Shown: in pieces, positions 37,310 through 46,357 of the stretch
Position numbering within the stretch: the stretch's first letter is position 1
Layout of the letters: each line of letters opens with the position of its first letter
From: Paracoccus lichenicola
GTDB lineage: Bacteria > Pseudomonadota > Alphaproteobacteria > Rhodobacterales > Rhodobacteraceae
Length of the DNA stretch: 64,000 nt
Assembly (NCBI RefSeq): GCF_009708075.1
Contig: NZ_WMBT01000001.1
Coordinates: 496,001-560,000 of the forward strand
Reading direction: 5' to 3'
Made by a program: the position numbers and the translations under genes
The notes under the pieces: model-generated
What the model was told of the DNA's origin: nothing
The model's input: only the letters and a program-made list of their open reading frames with translations
Databases searched by the model: none

Positions 37310-38092
37310 ATGATCAGGGTCGAAGACCTTCACCGGCATTTCGGCGGCTTCCACGCCGTCGATGGCGCCAGCCTGACGATCGAGACCGGGTCCATCACCG
37401 GGCTGATCGGTCCCAACGGCGCGGGCAAGTCCACGCTGTTCAACGTGATCGCGGGCGTGCTGCCGCCGACATCGGGCCGCGTCTTCATGGATAACGAGGA
37501 CATCACGGGCCTGCCCCCGCACACCCTGTTCCACAAGGGCCTGCTGCGGACCTTCCAGCTGGCGCACGAGTTTTCGTCCATGACCGTGCGCGAGAACCTG
37601 ATGATGGTGCCCGGCGCGCAATCGGGCGAGACGATCTGGAAGACCTGGCTGCAACGCGGCCGGATTTGGCGCGAGGAGGCCGAACTGCGCCGCCGCGCCG
37701 ACGAGGTTCTGGATTTCCTGACCATCCGCCACCTGGCCCATGAAAAGGCCGGAAACCTGTCGGGCGGCCAGAAGAAGCTGCTGGAACTGGGCCGCACCAT
37801 GATGGTCGATGCCAAGGTGGTGTTCCTGGACGAGGTCGGCGCGGGCGTGAACCGCACGCTGCTGATGACCATCGCCGACGCGATCATCCGGCTGAACCGC
37901 GAACGCGGCTATACCTTTTGCGTGATCGAACACGACATGGATTTCATCGGCAAGCTGTGCGACCCGGTCATCGTCATGGCCGAGGGCAAGGTGCTGGCCC
38001 AGGGCAGCGCCGCCGACATCATGAAGAACGAGGCCGTGATCGAGGCCTATCTGGGCACCGGCCTCAAGAACAAGGACATGGTGGGCGCATGA
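37310..38092 (+). CDS. livG: branched-chain amino acid ABC transporter ATPase
   Basis: The 260-residue ABC ATPase has Walker A GLIGPNGAGKST, the signature NLSGGQKKLLELGR and Walker B VVFLDEVGAGVN (catalytic Glu present; Val replaces the usual Pro after it), with the switch His in CVIEHDMDFI. The C-terminal IEAYLG is typical of LivG. It lies on the cytoplasmic side of the LivHM permease. Its stop overlaps livF in ATGA. Confidence 0.93.
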   Translation: MIRVEDLHRHFGGFHAVDGASLTIETGSITGLIGPNGAGKSTLFNVIAGVLPPTSGRVFMDNEDITGLPPHTLFHKGLLRTFQLAHEFSSMTVRENLMMVPGAQSGETIWKTWLQRGRIWREEAELRRRADEVLDFLTIRHLAHEKAGNLSGGQKKLLELGRTMMVDAKVVFLDEVGAGVNRTLLMTIADAIIRLNRERGYTFCVIEHDMDFIGKLCDPVIVMAEGKVLAQGSAADIMKNEAVIEAYLGTGLKNKDMVGA

Positions 38093-38922
38093 GCGATCAG
38101 GACGCAGTCTTCGGCCATCGCGGCAACCGCGACCGGTCGGTCGTGAACCCCAAGGGGCGCGGCAGCATCGACGGCACCCGCAGGTCAGGTTCCGTAGGCA
38201 TGGGCCAGGCGGGCGACCCCTTCCTGATCGGCGAGGGCATGACCGGCGGATACGGCAAGGGCGCCGACATCCTGCACGATTGCACCATCGCGGTCGAACG
38301 CGGCCAGATCGCGGTGATCGTCGGTCCGAACGGCGCGGGCAAGTCCACCGCCATGAAGGCGATCTTCGGGATGCTGACCCTGCGCAAGGGCAGCGTGCGG
38401 CTGGACGGGCGCGACATCACCGCCCTGAACCCGCAGGACCGCGTCAAGGCGGGCATGGGCTTCGTGCCCCAGGTCAACAACATCTTCCCGTCCATGACGG
38501 TCGAGGAGAACCTGGAAATGGGCGCCTATATCCGGGGCGACGACATCCGCCGGACCATGGAGCAGGTCTACGAGCTGTTCCCCGCCGTCGCCGCCAAGCG
38601 CCGCCAGGCCGCGGGCGAACTCTCGGGCGGGCAGCGCCAGCAGGTCGCCGTGGGCCGGGCGCTGATGACGCAGCCATCCGTGCTGATGCTGGACGAACCC
38701 ACCGCGGGCGTCAGCCCCATCGTCATGGACGAACTGTTCGACCGCATCATCGCCATCGCGCGCGGCGGGTTGCCGGTGCTGATGGTGGAACAGAACGCCA
38801 AGCAGGCGATGATGATCGCCGACAAGGCCTATGTCCTGGTGCAAGGGGCCAACGCCCACACCGGCACCGGCCACGAGTTGATGCAGAACGACGAGGTGCG
38901 CCGCACCTTCCTGGGGGGCTGA
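38089..38922 (+). CDS. livF: branched-chain amino acid ABC transporter ATPase, with N-terminal extension
   Basis: The second ATPase of the system has 277 residues, about 45 more than usual. Walker A is VIVGPNGAGKST, the signature AGELSGGQRQQVAVGRALM and Walker B VLMLDEPTAGVSP. The first 45 residues (polar, RSVVNPKGRGSIDGTRRSG) precede the normal start of the fold. An internal ATG at 38200 would give a conventional length. The 38089 start is supported by the ATGA overlap with livG. The extra region has no known counterpart. Confidence 0.9.
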   Translation: MSDQDAVFGHRGNRDRSVVNPKGRGSIDGTRRSGSVGMGQAGDPFLIGEGMTGGYGKGADILHDCTIAVERGQIAVIVGPNGAGKSTAMKAIFGMLTLRKGSVRLDGRDITALNPQDRVKAGMGFVPQVNNIFPSMTVEENLEMGAYIRGDDIRRTMEQVYELFPAVAAKRRQAAGELSGGQRQQVAVGRALMTQPSVLMLDEPTAGVSPIVMDELFDRIIAIARGGLPVLMVEQNAKQAMMIADKAYVLVQGANAHTGTGHELMQNDEVRRTFLGG

Positions 38923-38925
38923 GCC

Positions 38926-39933
38926 TTGGATATCCTCAACGCCCTCGTGGCATTCCTGAACTTCGTCTTCATCCCCGCCGCCGCCTATGGCGCGCAACTG
39001 GCGCTTGGCGCGCTCGGGGTGACGCTGATCTATGCCATCCTGCGGTTTTCGAACTTCGCCCATGGCGACACCATGGCCTTCGGCACTGCCATCACGATCC
39101 TGGTGACCTGGGGCCTGCAATCGTGGGGCGTGTCGCTGGGACCGCTGCCCACCGCGCTGCTGGCCCTGCCCGTGGGGATCGCGGCGACCGCGGCCCTGGT
39201 GCTGGGCACCGACCGCGCGGTTTATCGCTTCTATCGCGCGCAGCGGGCCGCGCCGATCATCTTCGTCATGGCCTCGGTGGGCGTGATGTTCGTGATGAAC
39301 GGCCTGACGCGCCTGCTGATCGGCGTCGATGAATACCGCTTCGACGACGGCGCGCGCTTCATCATCGCCGTGCGCGACTTCCGCGAATGGTCGGGCCTCG
39401 CCGAAGGGCTGGCGCTGCGGTCCACGCAGGCGCTGACGCTGGTGGTGACGGTGATCGTCTGCGCGGCGCTGTTCTGGTTCCTGAACCGCACGAAATCCGG
39501 CAAGGCCATGCGCGCCTATTCCGACAACGAGGATCTGGCGCTGCTGTCCGGGATCGACCCCGAACGCGTTGTGCGCCTGACCTGGATCATCGCGGCGGGC
39601 CTGGCGACCATCGCGGGCACGCTTTATGGCCTGGACAAGTCCTTCAAGGCCTTCAACTATTTCCAGATCCTGCTGCCGATCTTCGCCGCCGCTATCGTGG
39701 GGGGCCTGGGCAACCCGGTCGGCGCCATCGCCGGCGGCTTCCTGGTCGCGTTCTCCGAAGTCGCCGTGACCTACCCCTGGGTCAAGGTCGCGGGCTATCT
39801 GTTTCCCGGCTGGCAGCCGGGCGGGCTGCTGCAACTGCTGGGGACCGAATACAAGTTCGCCGTCAGCTTCGTCATCCTGATCGTGGTGCTGCTGTTCCGC
39901 CCGACGGGGCTGTTCCGCGGCAAGTCGGTGTAA
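38926..39933 (+). CDS. livH: branched-chain amino acid ABC transporter permease
   Basis: The 335-residue inner-membrane protein has about eight helices and the LivH signature GALGVTLIYAILRFSNFAHG. The late motif LYGLDKSFKAFNYFQILLPI is followed by AAAIVGGLGNPVGAIAGGF. The start is TTG at 38926, 3 bases after the livF stop, with GGGGGG just upstream. Together with LivM it forms the transmembrane path. Confidence 0.92.
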   Translation: MDILNALVAFLNFVFIPAAAYGAQLALGALGVTLIYAILRFSNFAHGDTMAFGTAITILVTWGLQSWGVSLGPLPTALLALPVGIAATAALVLGTDRAVYRFYRAQRAAPIIFVMASVGVMFVMNGLTRLLIGVDEYRFDDGARFIIAVRDFREWSGLAEGLALRSTQALTLVVTVIVCAALFWFLNRTKSGKAMRAYSDNEDLALLSGIDPERVVRLTWIIAAGLATIAGTLYGLDKSFKAFNYFQILLPIFAAAIVGGLGNPVGAIAGGFLVAFSEVAVTYPWVKVAGYLFPGWQPGGLLQLLGTEYKFAVSFVILIVVLLFRPTGLFRGKSV

Positions 39934-39945
39934 GGAGGGTCCGTC

Positions 39946-41277
39946 ATGTCATCCAACCGTCAAGCATCCGCTGCAAGCCCCTGGCGCGCGCCCATCCTGT
40001 TCGCGGCCCTTGCCGTCCTGTTCCTGCTGGAAGGGACGGTCAGGAACGGCCTGTTCTCGGGGTCGTGGAACACCGCGCTGGCGATCCTGAACATGGGGCT
40101 GATCTCGGCCATCACCGCGCTTGGGGTGAACATGCAATGGGGCTATGCCGGGCTGTTCAACACCGGCGTGGTGGGTTTCCTGGCCATCGGCGGGCTGGCC
40201 CCGGTGCTGGTCTCGCTGCCCCCCGTGCAGGGTGCCTGGGACGCGGGCGGGCCGCGCCTGATCGGGGCGCTGCTGGCGGGCCTCGGCACGCTGGCGCTGG
40301 CCAAGATCGTCTATACCCGCACCGGCCGCATCTGGGCGATGGCCCTGGTGCTGCTGGCGGGCCTTGTCGCCTATCGCTGGCTGTTCGACCCCGCCGTCCT
40401 GGCGATCGAGGCAAACGACAGCGCGCGCACCGGCAACATCGGCGGCCTTGGCCTGCCGGTCCTGCTGTCCTGGATCGTGGGCGGGGCCTTCGCCGCAGCT
40501 GCCGCCTGGGGCGTGGGCAAGGTCGCGCTCGGGCTGCGGTCGGACTATCTGGCCATCGCCACGCTGGGCATCGGCGAGATCATCGTGGCCGTGCTGCGCA
40601 ACGAGAACTGGCTGGCCCGCGGGGTCATGAACGTCACCTCGATCCCCCGCCCGGTGCCGTACGAGATCGACTTGCAGCAGAACCCGGCCTTCGTCGATTT
40701 CGCCGCCCGCTGGGGCTTCGGCGCGGCCGAGGCCTCGGGCATCTGGGTCAAGCTGTGCTACATGTCGCTGTTCCTGGTGGTGCTGCTGGGGATCATCCTG
40801 CTGGCGGAACTGGCGCTGAAATCCCCCTGGGGCCGGATGATGCGCGCCATCCGCGACAACGAGACGGCGGCCGAGGCCATGGGCAAGGACGTGACCGCCC
40901 GCCATCTGCAAATCTTCGTCCTGGGATCGGCGGTGATCGGCATCGCCGGGGCGATGATGATCACGCTGGACGGGCTGATGGCGCCCAACAGCTACAACCC
41001 GTTGCGCTATACCTTCCTGATCTGGGTGATGGTGATCGTTGGCGGATCGGGCAACAACTGGGGTTCGGTCCTGGGCGCGGTGCTGATCTGGTTCCTGTGG
41101 ATCAAGGCCGAGGTCTGGGGTCCGAACCTGATCGGCGCCCTGGTCGGTCCCCTGCCCGAGGGTGACATCAAGGCCCATCTGCTGGGCAGCGCGCCGCACA
41201 TGCGCTTCATCGCCATGGGCCTGGTCCTGCTGCTGGTCCTGCGCTTCGCGCCACGGGGGCTGGTGCCTGAAAGATGA
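39946..41277 (+). CDS. livM: branched-chain amino acid ABC transporter permease
   Basis: The 443-residue inner-membrane protein has the LivM pattern ALGVNMQWGYAGLFNTGVVG near residue 60 and the transporter-coupling LRSDYLAIATLGIGEI. LKSPWGRMMRAIRDNETAAEAMGKDV is the EAA-like region. TAAGGAGGG precedes the start. It is the last gene of the liv operon; a repeated intergenic box and a G/C hairpin follow. Confidence 0.93.
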   Translation: MSSNRQASAASPWRAPILFAALAVLFLLEGTVRNGLFSGSWNTALAILNMGLISAITALGVNMQWGYAGLFNTGVVGFLAIGGLAPVLVSLPPVQGAWDAGGPRLIGALLAGLGTLALAKIVYTRTGRIWAMALVLLAGLVAYRWLFDPAVLAIEANDSARTGNIGGLGLPVLLSWIVGGAFAAAAAWGVGKVALGLRSDYLAIATLGIGEIIVAVLRNENWLARGVMNVTSIPRPVPYEIDLQQNPAFVDFAARWGFGAAEASGIWVKLCYMSLFLVVLLGIILLAELALKSPWGRMMRAIRDNETAAEAMGKDVTARHLQIFVLGSAVIGIAGAMMITLDGLMAPNSYNPLRYTFLIWVMVIVGGSGNNWGSVLGAVLIWFLWIKAEVWGPNLIGALVGPLPEGDIKAHLLGSAPHMRFIAMGLVLLLVLRFAPRGLVPER

Positions 41278-41289
41278 CGCGACCTCGGC

Positions 41290-41320
41290 TCTTTGCCTTG
41301 GTCCAAATATCCACGGGGGG
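41290..41320. repeat. intergenic box, copy 3 of 5 (GGATATTT-type element, reverse)
   Basis: TCTTTGCCTTGGTCC runs into AAATATCCACGGGGGG. It is followed by a G/C hairpin and lies between the convergent livM and CAP-lipoprotein genes. Confidence 0.6.
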
Positions 41321-41340
41321 AAATCGCCGGAACGGCGATC

Positions 41341-41363
41341 GGGGGGCAGTCGGCCCCCCTTCT
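41341..41363. terminator. terminator after livM
   Basis: GGGGGGC (41341-41347), loop AGTCG and GCCCCCC (41353-41359), then TTCTT. A smaller CGCCG/CGGCG hairpin lies just before it. Confidence 0.65.
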
Positions 41364-41374
41364 TCCTGCCAGGA

Positions 41375-41902
41375 TCAGCGGCAGTCGTCGCCCAGCACCA
41401 CGCTGTAATAGGCCACCCCGTCGGCGCCCGTGGCCTGGCCGCTGCCGACCTGCCGGCTGGTCTGGCCCAGCAATTCGGTCCGCTGCGCCTCGCGCGCCAG
41501 CCAGTTCGCGACCGCATCCGCCGGGCCGCCGCCCCGCCAGACAAGCTGCACCACGCCGCAGGTCGGATAGCCGACCGCCCGCGCCCGGTCCACGACGCTC
41601 GATCCGTTCGATCCCTCGACATCGACGCGCCCCAGGGCGGCCATGTCGCAGGCGTGACTTTGGGCGATCCGCGCCAGCAGGGGGGCGCTGTCCAGCAGGG
41701 TCTTGCCCTCGGCCTCGCGTGCGGCGTTGACGGCGGCGTCCAGGGGCGCCGCGCTGGCCGGACTGCCCTGGCAGGTAGAGGCCAGGGCTTCCTCGGCCGG
41801 GGGTTCCGGCTGGCCCCAGGGCATCGTCAGGTCAACGCCCTGCTGGCAGGCGGCAAGCGCGGACAAGCTGGCGGCAGCGACAAGGGCGCGAAACGTGGGC
41901 AT
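41375..41902 (-). CDS. CAP/SCP-domain lipoprotein
   Basis: The 175-residue protein has a lipoprotein signal (VAAASLSALAAC, Cys about residue 19) and a CAP (cysteine-rich secretory/antigen 5/PR-1) domain: LARIAQSHACDMAALG with the conserved His, VVDRARAVGYPTCGVVQ, AVANWLAREAQRTELLG, and AYYSVVLGDDC. It should be anchored in the cell envelope; function unknown. Start at 41902 from the signal peptide. It is divergent from guaA. Confidence 0.82.
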   Translation of the reverse strand: MPTFRALVAAASLSALAACQQGVDLTMPWGQPEPPAEEALASTCQGSPASAAPLDAAVNAAREAEGKTLLDSAPLLARIAQSHACDMAALGRVDVEGSNGSSVVDRARAVGYPTCGVVQLVWRGGGPADAVANWLAREAQRTELLGQTSRQVGSGQATGADGVAYYSVVLGDDCR

Positions 41903-42005
41903 GAGGAACCTCGGCTGATTGTCGCGGAAAACGCGGGCTGCGCAGGGGCAGTTCCGGCCCCGCAAATCCCTTGCGCGGCGGCATGGCCGCGCTTAAAGCG
42001 CAACC

Positions 42006-43565
42006 ATGACCCAGCATCAACGCCTTCTGATCATCGACTTCGGATCCCAGGTCACGCAACTGATCGCGCGCCGCCTGCGGGAACTGAACGTCTTTTGCGA
42101 AATCCACCCCTACAACCTGCTGACCGACGACATCCTGCGCGGGCTGAACCCCCAGGCGGTGATCCTGTCGGGCGGACCGGACAGCGTGACCCGCCCGGGC
42201 AGCCCCCGCGCGCCCCAGGCGGTCTTCGACCTGGGCGTACCGGTCTTCGGCATCTGCTATGGCCAGCAGGTGATGATGGAGCAACTGGGCGGCGCGGTCG
42301 AGGCAGGCCACCACGCCGAATACGGCCGCGCCTTCATCGCCCCCGCGCCGGGTCACAAGGGCGACGGCATCTTCGCGGGCCTGTTCGACAACGGGCGTGA
42401 AGAAGTCTGGATGAGCCACGGCGACCGCGTGACCGCCCTCGCCCCGGGGTTTCAGGTCATCGGCACATCCCCCAACGCCCCCTTCGCCATGATCGCGGAC
42501 GAATCGCGCCGCTTCTACGCCGTGCAGTTCCACCCCGAGGTGCACCACACCCCGAACGGGCGGCGGATGCTGGAAAACTTCGTGCGCCTGGCGGGCTTCA
42601 CCGGCGACTGGACCATGGCCGGTTACCGGGACGAGGCGATCCGCAAGATCCGCGAACAGGTCGGCGACAAGAAGGTAATCTGCGGGTTGTCGGGCGGCGT
42701 GGACAGTTCCGTCGCGGCGGTCCTGATCCACGAGGCCATCGGCGACCAGCTGACCTGCGTCTTCGTGGACCACGGCCTGCTGCGCCTGAACGAGGCGCAG
42801 GAAGTCGTGACCATGTTCCGCGACAACTACAACATCCCGCTGATCCACGCCGACGAATCCGAGCTGTTCCTGGGCGCGCTGGAAGGCGTCTCGGACCCCG
42901 AGGTCAAGCGCAAGACCATCGGCCGGCTGTTTATCGACGTGTTCCAGCGTTACGCCAGCGGCATCGAAGGGGCCGAGTTCCTGGCGCAAGGGACGCTTTA
43001 TCCCGACGTGATCGAAAGCGTCAGCTTCAGCGGCGGCCCGTCCGTCACGATCAAGTCGCACCACAATGTCGGCGGATTGCCCGAGAAGATGGGCCTGAAG
43101 CTGGTCGAGCCGCTGCGCGAGCTGTTCAAGGACGAGGTCCGCGCCCTGGGCCGAGAGCTTGGCCTGCCCGACAAGTTCATCGGCCGCCACCCCTTTCCCG
43201 GCCCGGGCCTTGCCATCCGCTGCCCCGGAGAGATCACGCGCGAAAAGCTGGACATCCTGCGCCGCGCCGATGCCGTCTTCATCGACCAGATCCGCCGCCA
43301 CGGCCTTTACGACGAGATCTGGCAGGCCTTCGTCGCCATCCTGCCGGTGCGCACCGTGGGCGTGATGGGCGACGGGCGGACCTATGACTTCGCCTGCGCG
43401 CTGCGGGCGGTCACCTCCGTGGACGGCATGACGGCGGATTACTATCCCTTCACCCACGACTTCCTGGGCGAGACGGCGACCCGCATCATCAACGAGGTCA
43501 AGGGCATCAACCGCTGCACCTATGACATCACCTCGAAGCCGCCGGGCACGATCGAATGGGAATGA
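42006..43565 (+). CDS. guaA: GMP synthase (glutamine-hydrolysing)
   Basis: The 519-residue enzyme makes GMP from XMP. The class I glutamine amidotransferase half has the catalytic Cys in [12 protein letters not shown] and the His/Glu pair in FHPEVHHT. The ATP pyrophosphatase half starts at [13 protein letters not shown]. The dimerisation domain carries [13 protein letters not shown] and ends [13 protein letters not shown], the standard C-terminus. It is transcribed alone or with the short gene 27 bases downstream. Confidence 0.98.
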   Translation: MTQHQRLLIIDFGSQVTQLIARRLRELNVFCEIHPYNLLTDDILRGLNPQAVILSGGPDSVTRPGSPRAPQAVFDLGVPVFGICYGQQVMMEQLGGAVEAGHHAEYGRAFIAPAPGHKGDGIFAGLFDNGREEVWMSHGDRVTALAPGFQVIGTSPNAPFAMIADESRRFYAVQFHPEVHHTPNGRRMLENFVRLAGFTGDWTMAGYRDEAIRKIREQVGDKKVICGLSGGVDSSVAAVLIHEAIGDQLTCVFVDHGLLRLNEAQEVVTMFRDNYNIPLIHADESELFLGALEGVSDPEVKRKTIGRLFIDVFQRYASGIEGAEFLAQGTLYPDVIESVSFSGGPSVTIKSHHNVGGLPEKMGLKLVEPLRELFKDEVRALGRELGLPDKFIGRHPFPGPGLAIRCPGEITREKLDILRRADAVFIDQIRRHGLYDEIWQAFVAILPVRTVGVMGDGRTYDFACALRAVTSVDGMTADYYPFTHDFLGETATRIINEVKGINRCTYDITSKPPGTIEWE

Positions 43566-43592
43566 CCCGTTAACGCCTTTGCAAGGATCCCC

Positions 43593-44399
43593 ATGACCTG
43601 CGCCTGCGGCCATCACCACCCTCCCCGCCATCCCCATGCCGCCAGCGGCACGCCCGTGGCGCTGAAACAGCCCATGGTCGGGCTGACCGGGCGTCTGACC
43701 TGCGCAGATGCGGGGCAGATGATGACGGCGCTGTCGCTGCTGCCCGACCACATGCGCCTTAGCCGCGAGGAACCGGGCTGCCTGCGGTTCGAGTTGTGGC
43801 AGGACGAGGATCCGCTGGTCTGGCACCTGTCCGAGCTGTTCGTCGATGCGGATGCTTTTGCCGCCCACGGCGCGCGGACCAAGGCCAGCGCATGGGGCCG
43901 CGAAAGCGGCGGGATCGGGCGCGATGTCCATCGTCATGACGTGACCCCCGTCATCCGGCGCGAAACCCGCCACGACCTGGACGCCATCGACGCCCTGCTG
44001 CGCGACACCTTCGGCGGCGAGGACGAGGCGCGGCTGGTCCGCAAGCTGCGCGAGCAGGGTGACCTGGCCCTCTCGCTGGTTGTCGATGCGGCGGGCGTCG
44101 TTCTGGGCCACCTTTCCCTGTCGCCGCTCGGGGCCGAAGGCCCGGCCTATGCCCTGGCACCTGTGGCGATCGCCCCCAAGGCGCAGCGGCTTGGCCTGGG
44201 TGGGGCGCTGATCCACGAGGCCGTCGCCTGGGCCGATACCGCGGCGGTGGTGGTGGTGGGCAATCCGGGCTATTACGGCCCCCTGGGCTTCAAGCCCGCC
44301 CAACTGACTTCGCCCTATGCAGGGCTTTCCCTGCAGATGATCGGCGACCTGCCCAAGGGCAGCCCCGTCCGCCACGCCCCTGCCTTCGATTCGCTCTGA
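43593..44399 (+). CDS. fusion protein: ABM (antibiotic biosynthesis monooxygenase-like) domain and GNAT acetyltransferase
   Basis: The 268-residue protein has three parts. The N-terminus is a metal-site-like CACGHHHPPRHPH stretch. Residues about 28-105 fit an ABM dimeric ferredoxin fold (MVGLTGRLTC, LSREEPGCLRFELWQDED, WHLSELFVDADAFAAH). Residues about 118-268 form a YhbS-like GNAT (IRRETRHDLDAIDALLRDTF, YALAPVAIAPKAQRLGLGGALI, VVVVGNPGYYGPLGFKPA). The two domains normally occur as separate proteins. Substrates are unknown. It lies 27 bases after guaA. Confidence 0.85.
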   Translation: MTCACGHHHPPRHPHAASGTPVALKQPMVGLTGRLTCADAGQMMTALSLLPDHMRLSREEPGCLRFELWQDEDPLVWHLSELFVDADAFAAHGARTKASAWGRESGGIGRDVHRHDVTPVIRRETRHDLDAIDALLRDTFGGEDEARLVRKLREQGDLALSLVVDAAGVVLGHLSLSPLGAEGPAYALAPVAIAPKAQRLGLGGALIHEAVAWADTAAVVVVGNPGYYGPLGFKPAQLTSPYAGLSLQMIGDLPKGSPVRHAPAFDSL

Positions 44400-44473
44400 C
44401 CGGAAAGCGCGGCTCTGGCCTTGCGCCCCGGCCCCGGCTGGTTACATCTGGGCCAAGCAAGAAAGGATCCCCC

Positions 44474-46291
44474 ATGGCAGGACAACCGACCTTCGACGCC
44501 GCTGAGGCCGCTTCGGGCAGCGACCTTGGCTCCCTTCCCGCATGGGATCTGACGGATCTGTATCCCGCGCCGGATTCGGTCGAACTGGCCGCCGACATCG
44601 CAATGCTGGAAACCGAGGCGCGCGACTTCGCCGCCCGCTACCAGGGCAAGCTGGCCGACCTGACGCCTGCGGAGATGCTGGCCTGCATCGAGGCTTATCA
44701 GCGCATCGACATCACCGCGGGCCGCGTCATGTCTTATGCGGGGCTGCGCTATTACCAGAACACGGTCGATGCCGCGCGCGCCAAGATGATGGGCGACCTT
44801 CAGGGCCGGATCACCGACATCACCACGCCGCTGGTCTTCTTCAGCCTGGAATTCAACCGCATCCCCGATGAAACCTATCAGGCGGTTTTCACCGCCGCCG
44901 ACGGTCCCGCCCGCTACAAGCCCGTCTTCGACCGGATGCGCGCCATGCGCCCGCACCAGCTGTCGGACGAACTGGAACAGTTCCTGCACGACACCTCGGT
45001 CGTCGGCGCCGCCGCCTGGAACCGGCTGTTCGACGAAACCACCGCCGCCCTGGAATTCCAGGTGGAAGGCGAGACGATGGGCCTGGAAGCCACGCTGAAC
45101 CTGCTGACGGACCACGACCGCGCGCGGCGCGAGGCTGCGGCCCGCGCCCTGGCCGCCGTGTTCGGGAAAAACGTCAAGCTGTTCGCCCGCATCCACAATA
45201 CCCTGACCAAGGAAAAGGCCATCGAGGACAAGTGGCGCAAGATGCCCACCCCTCAATATGGCCGCCACCTGTCCAACCATGTCGAACCCGAGGTGGTCGA
45301 GGCTCTGCGCAACGCCGTGACCGCCGCCTATCCCCGCCTGTCGCACCGTTATTACGCGCTGAAGGCCAAATGGCTGGGCCTGGACAAGCTGCAGGTCTGG
45401 GACCGCAACGCGCCGCTGCCGACCGCCCCTGCCCGGACCATTGGTTGGGACGAGGCGCGGCAAACGGTGCTGGACGCCTATGCGGGCTTCTCGCCCCGGT
45501 TGGCGGACCTGGCCGAACCCTTCTTCGACAAGGGCTGGATCGACGCCGCCGTGACCCCCGGCAAGGCGCCCGGGGCCTTCGCCCATCCGACCGTGACGAC
45601 CGTGCATCCCTATGTCCTGCTGAACTATCTGGGCAAGCCGCGCGACGTGATGACGCTTGCGCACGAACTGGGCCACGGCGTCCACCAGCGGCTGGCGGCA
45701 GGTCAGGGCGAGTTGCTGTCCTCGACCCCGCTGACGCTGGCGGAGACCGCGTCGGTTTTCGGCGAGATGCTGACGTTCCGCGCGCTTCTGGCGAAAACCA
45801 CCGACCCTGCCCAGAAAAAGGCCCTGCTGGCCGGCAAGGTCGAGGACATGATCAACACGGTCGTCCGCCAGATCGCCTTCTACGACTTCGAGTGCCGACT
45901 GCACGCGGCACGCGCGGAAGGGGAACTGACTCCCGACGACATCAACGCCCTGTGGATGTCGGTCCAGCACGAAAGCCTGGGTCCGGTGTTCGAGTTCATG
46001 CCGGGATACGAGACCTTCTGGACCTATGTGCCGCATTTCGTGCATTCGCCCTTCTACGTTTACGCCTATGCCTTCGGCGACGGCTTGGTGAACGCGCTTT
46101 ATGCGGCCTATGAGGACGGGCTGCCGGACTTCCAAGACAAGTATTTCGACCTGCTGGCGGCGGGCGGATCGAAGCACCACAGCGAACTGCTGGCCCCCTT
46201 CGGCCTGGATGCCTCGGACCCGACGTTCTGGGACAAGGGCTTGTCGATGATCGAGGGCTTCATCGACGAGCTTGAAGCCCTGGAGGCATAG
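44474..46291 (+). CDS. pepF: oligoendopeptidase F, M3 family
   Basis: The 605-residue zinc metallopeptidase degrades cytoplasmic peptides. The zinc site is HELGH at residues 397-401 (within AHELGHGVHQRLA) and the third ligand Glu lies in LAETASVFGEML. The N-terminal oligoendopeptidase domain (WDLTDLYPAPDSVELAADI) and the C-terminal FYVYAYAFGDGLVNALY agree with the family. GAAAGGA precedes the start. A G/C hairpin and a copy of the repeated intergenic box separate it from the dipeptidase gene. Confidence 0.95.
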   Translation: MAGQPTFDAAEAASGSDLGSLPAWDLTDLYPAPDSVELAADIAMLETEARDFAARYQGKLADLTPAEMLACIEAYQRIDITAGRVMSYAGLRYYQNTVDAARAKMMGDLQGRITDITTPLVFFSLEFNRIPDETYQAVFTAADGPARYKPVFDRMRAMRPHQLSDELEQFLHDTSVVGAAAWNRLFDETTAALEFQVEGETMGLEATLNLLTDHDRARREAAARALAAVFGKNVKLFARIHNTLTKEKAIEDKWRKMPTPQYGRHLSNHVEPEVVEALRNAVTAAYPRLSHRYYALKAKWLGLDKLQVWDRNAPLPTAPARTIGWDEARQTVLDAYAGFSPRLADLAEPFFDKGWIDAAVTPGKAPGAFAHPTVTTVHPYVLLNYLGKPRDVMTLAHELGHGVHQRLAAGQGELLSSTPLTLAETASVFGEMLTFRALLAKTTDPAQKKALLAGKVEDMINTVVRQIAFYDFECRLHAARAEGELTPDDINALWMSVQHESLGPVFEFMPGYETFWTYVPHFVHSPFYVYAYAFGDGLVNALYAAYEDGLPDFQDKYFDLLAAGGSKHHSELLAPFGLDASDPTFWDKGLSMIEGFIDELEALEA

Positions 46292-46306
46292 GGGGCTGCC
46301 GCCCCC
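46291..46306. terminator. short G5/C5 hairpin after pepF
   Basis: GGGGG (46291-46295) and CCCCC (46302-46306) flank CTGCCG. It is part of the composite element with the box at 46323-46352. Confidence 0.5.
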
Positions 46307-46322
46307 ATCCGCTGCGCGGATT

Positions 46323-46352
46323 CCCCCGCGGATATTTTCGTGAAGAAGAAGG
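46323..46352. repeat. intergenic box, copy 4 of 5 (GGATATTT-type element)
   Basis: CCCCCGCGGATATTTTCG is followed by TGAAGAAGAAGG. It matches copy 1 in reverse almost base for base. Here the AAGAAGG end falls where the ribosome site of the dipeptidase gene is expected. Confidence 0.6.
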
Positions 46353-46357
46353 TGGCG

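Noticed and set aside
37843..37863. LivG Walker B with DEVGAGVN as a sign of inactivity
   Set aside because: The Asp and catalytic Glu are present; only the following Pro is changed, and the other motifs are intact.
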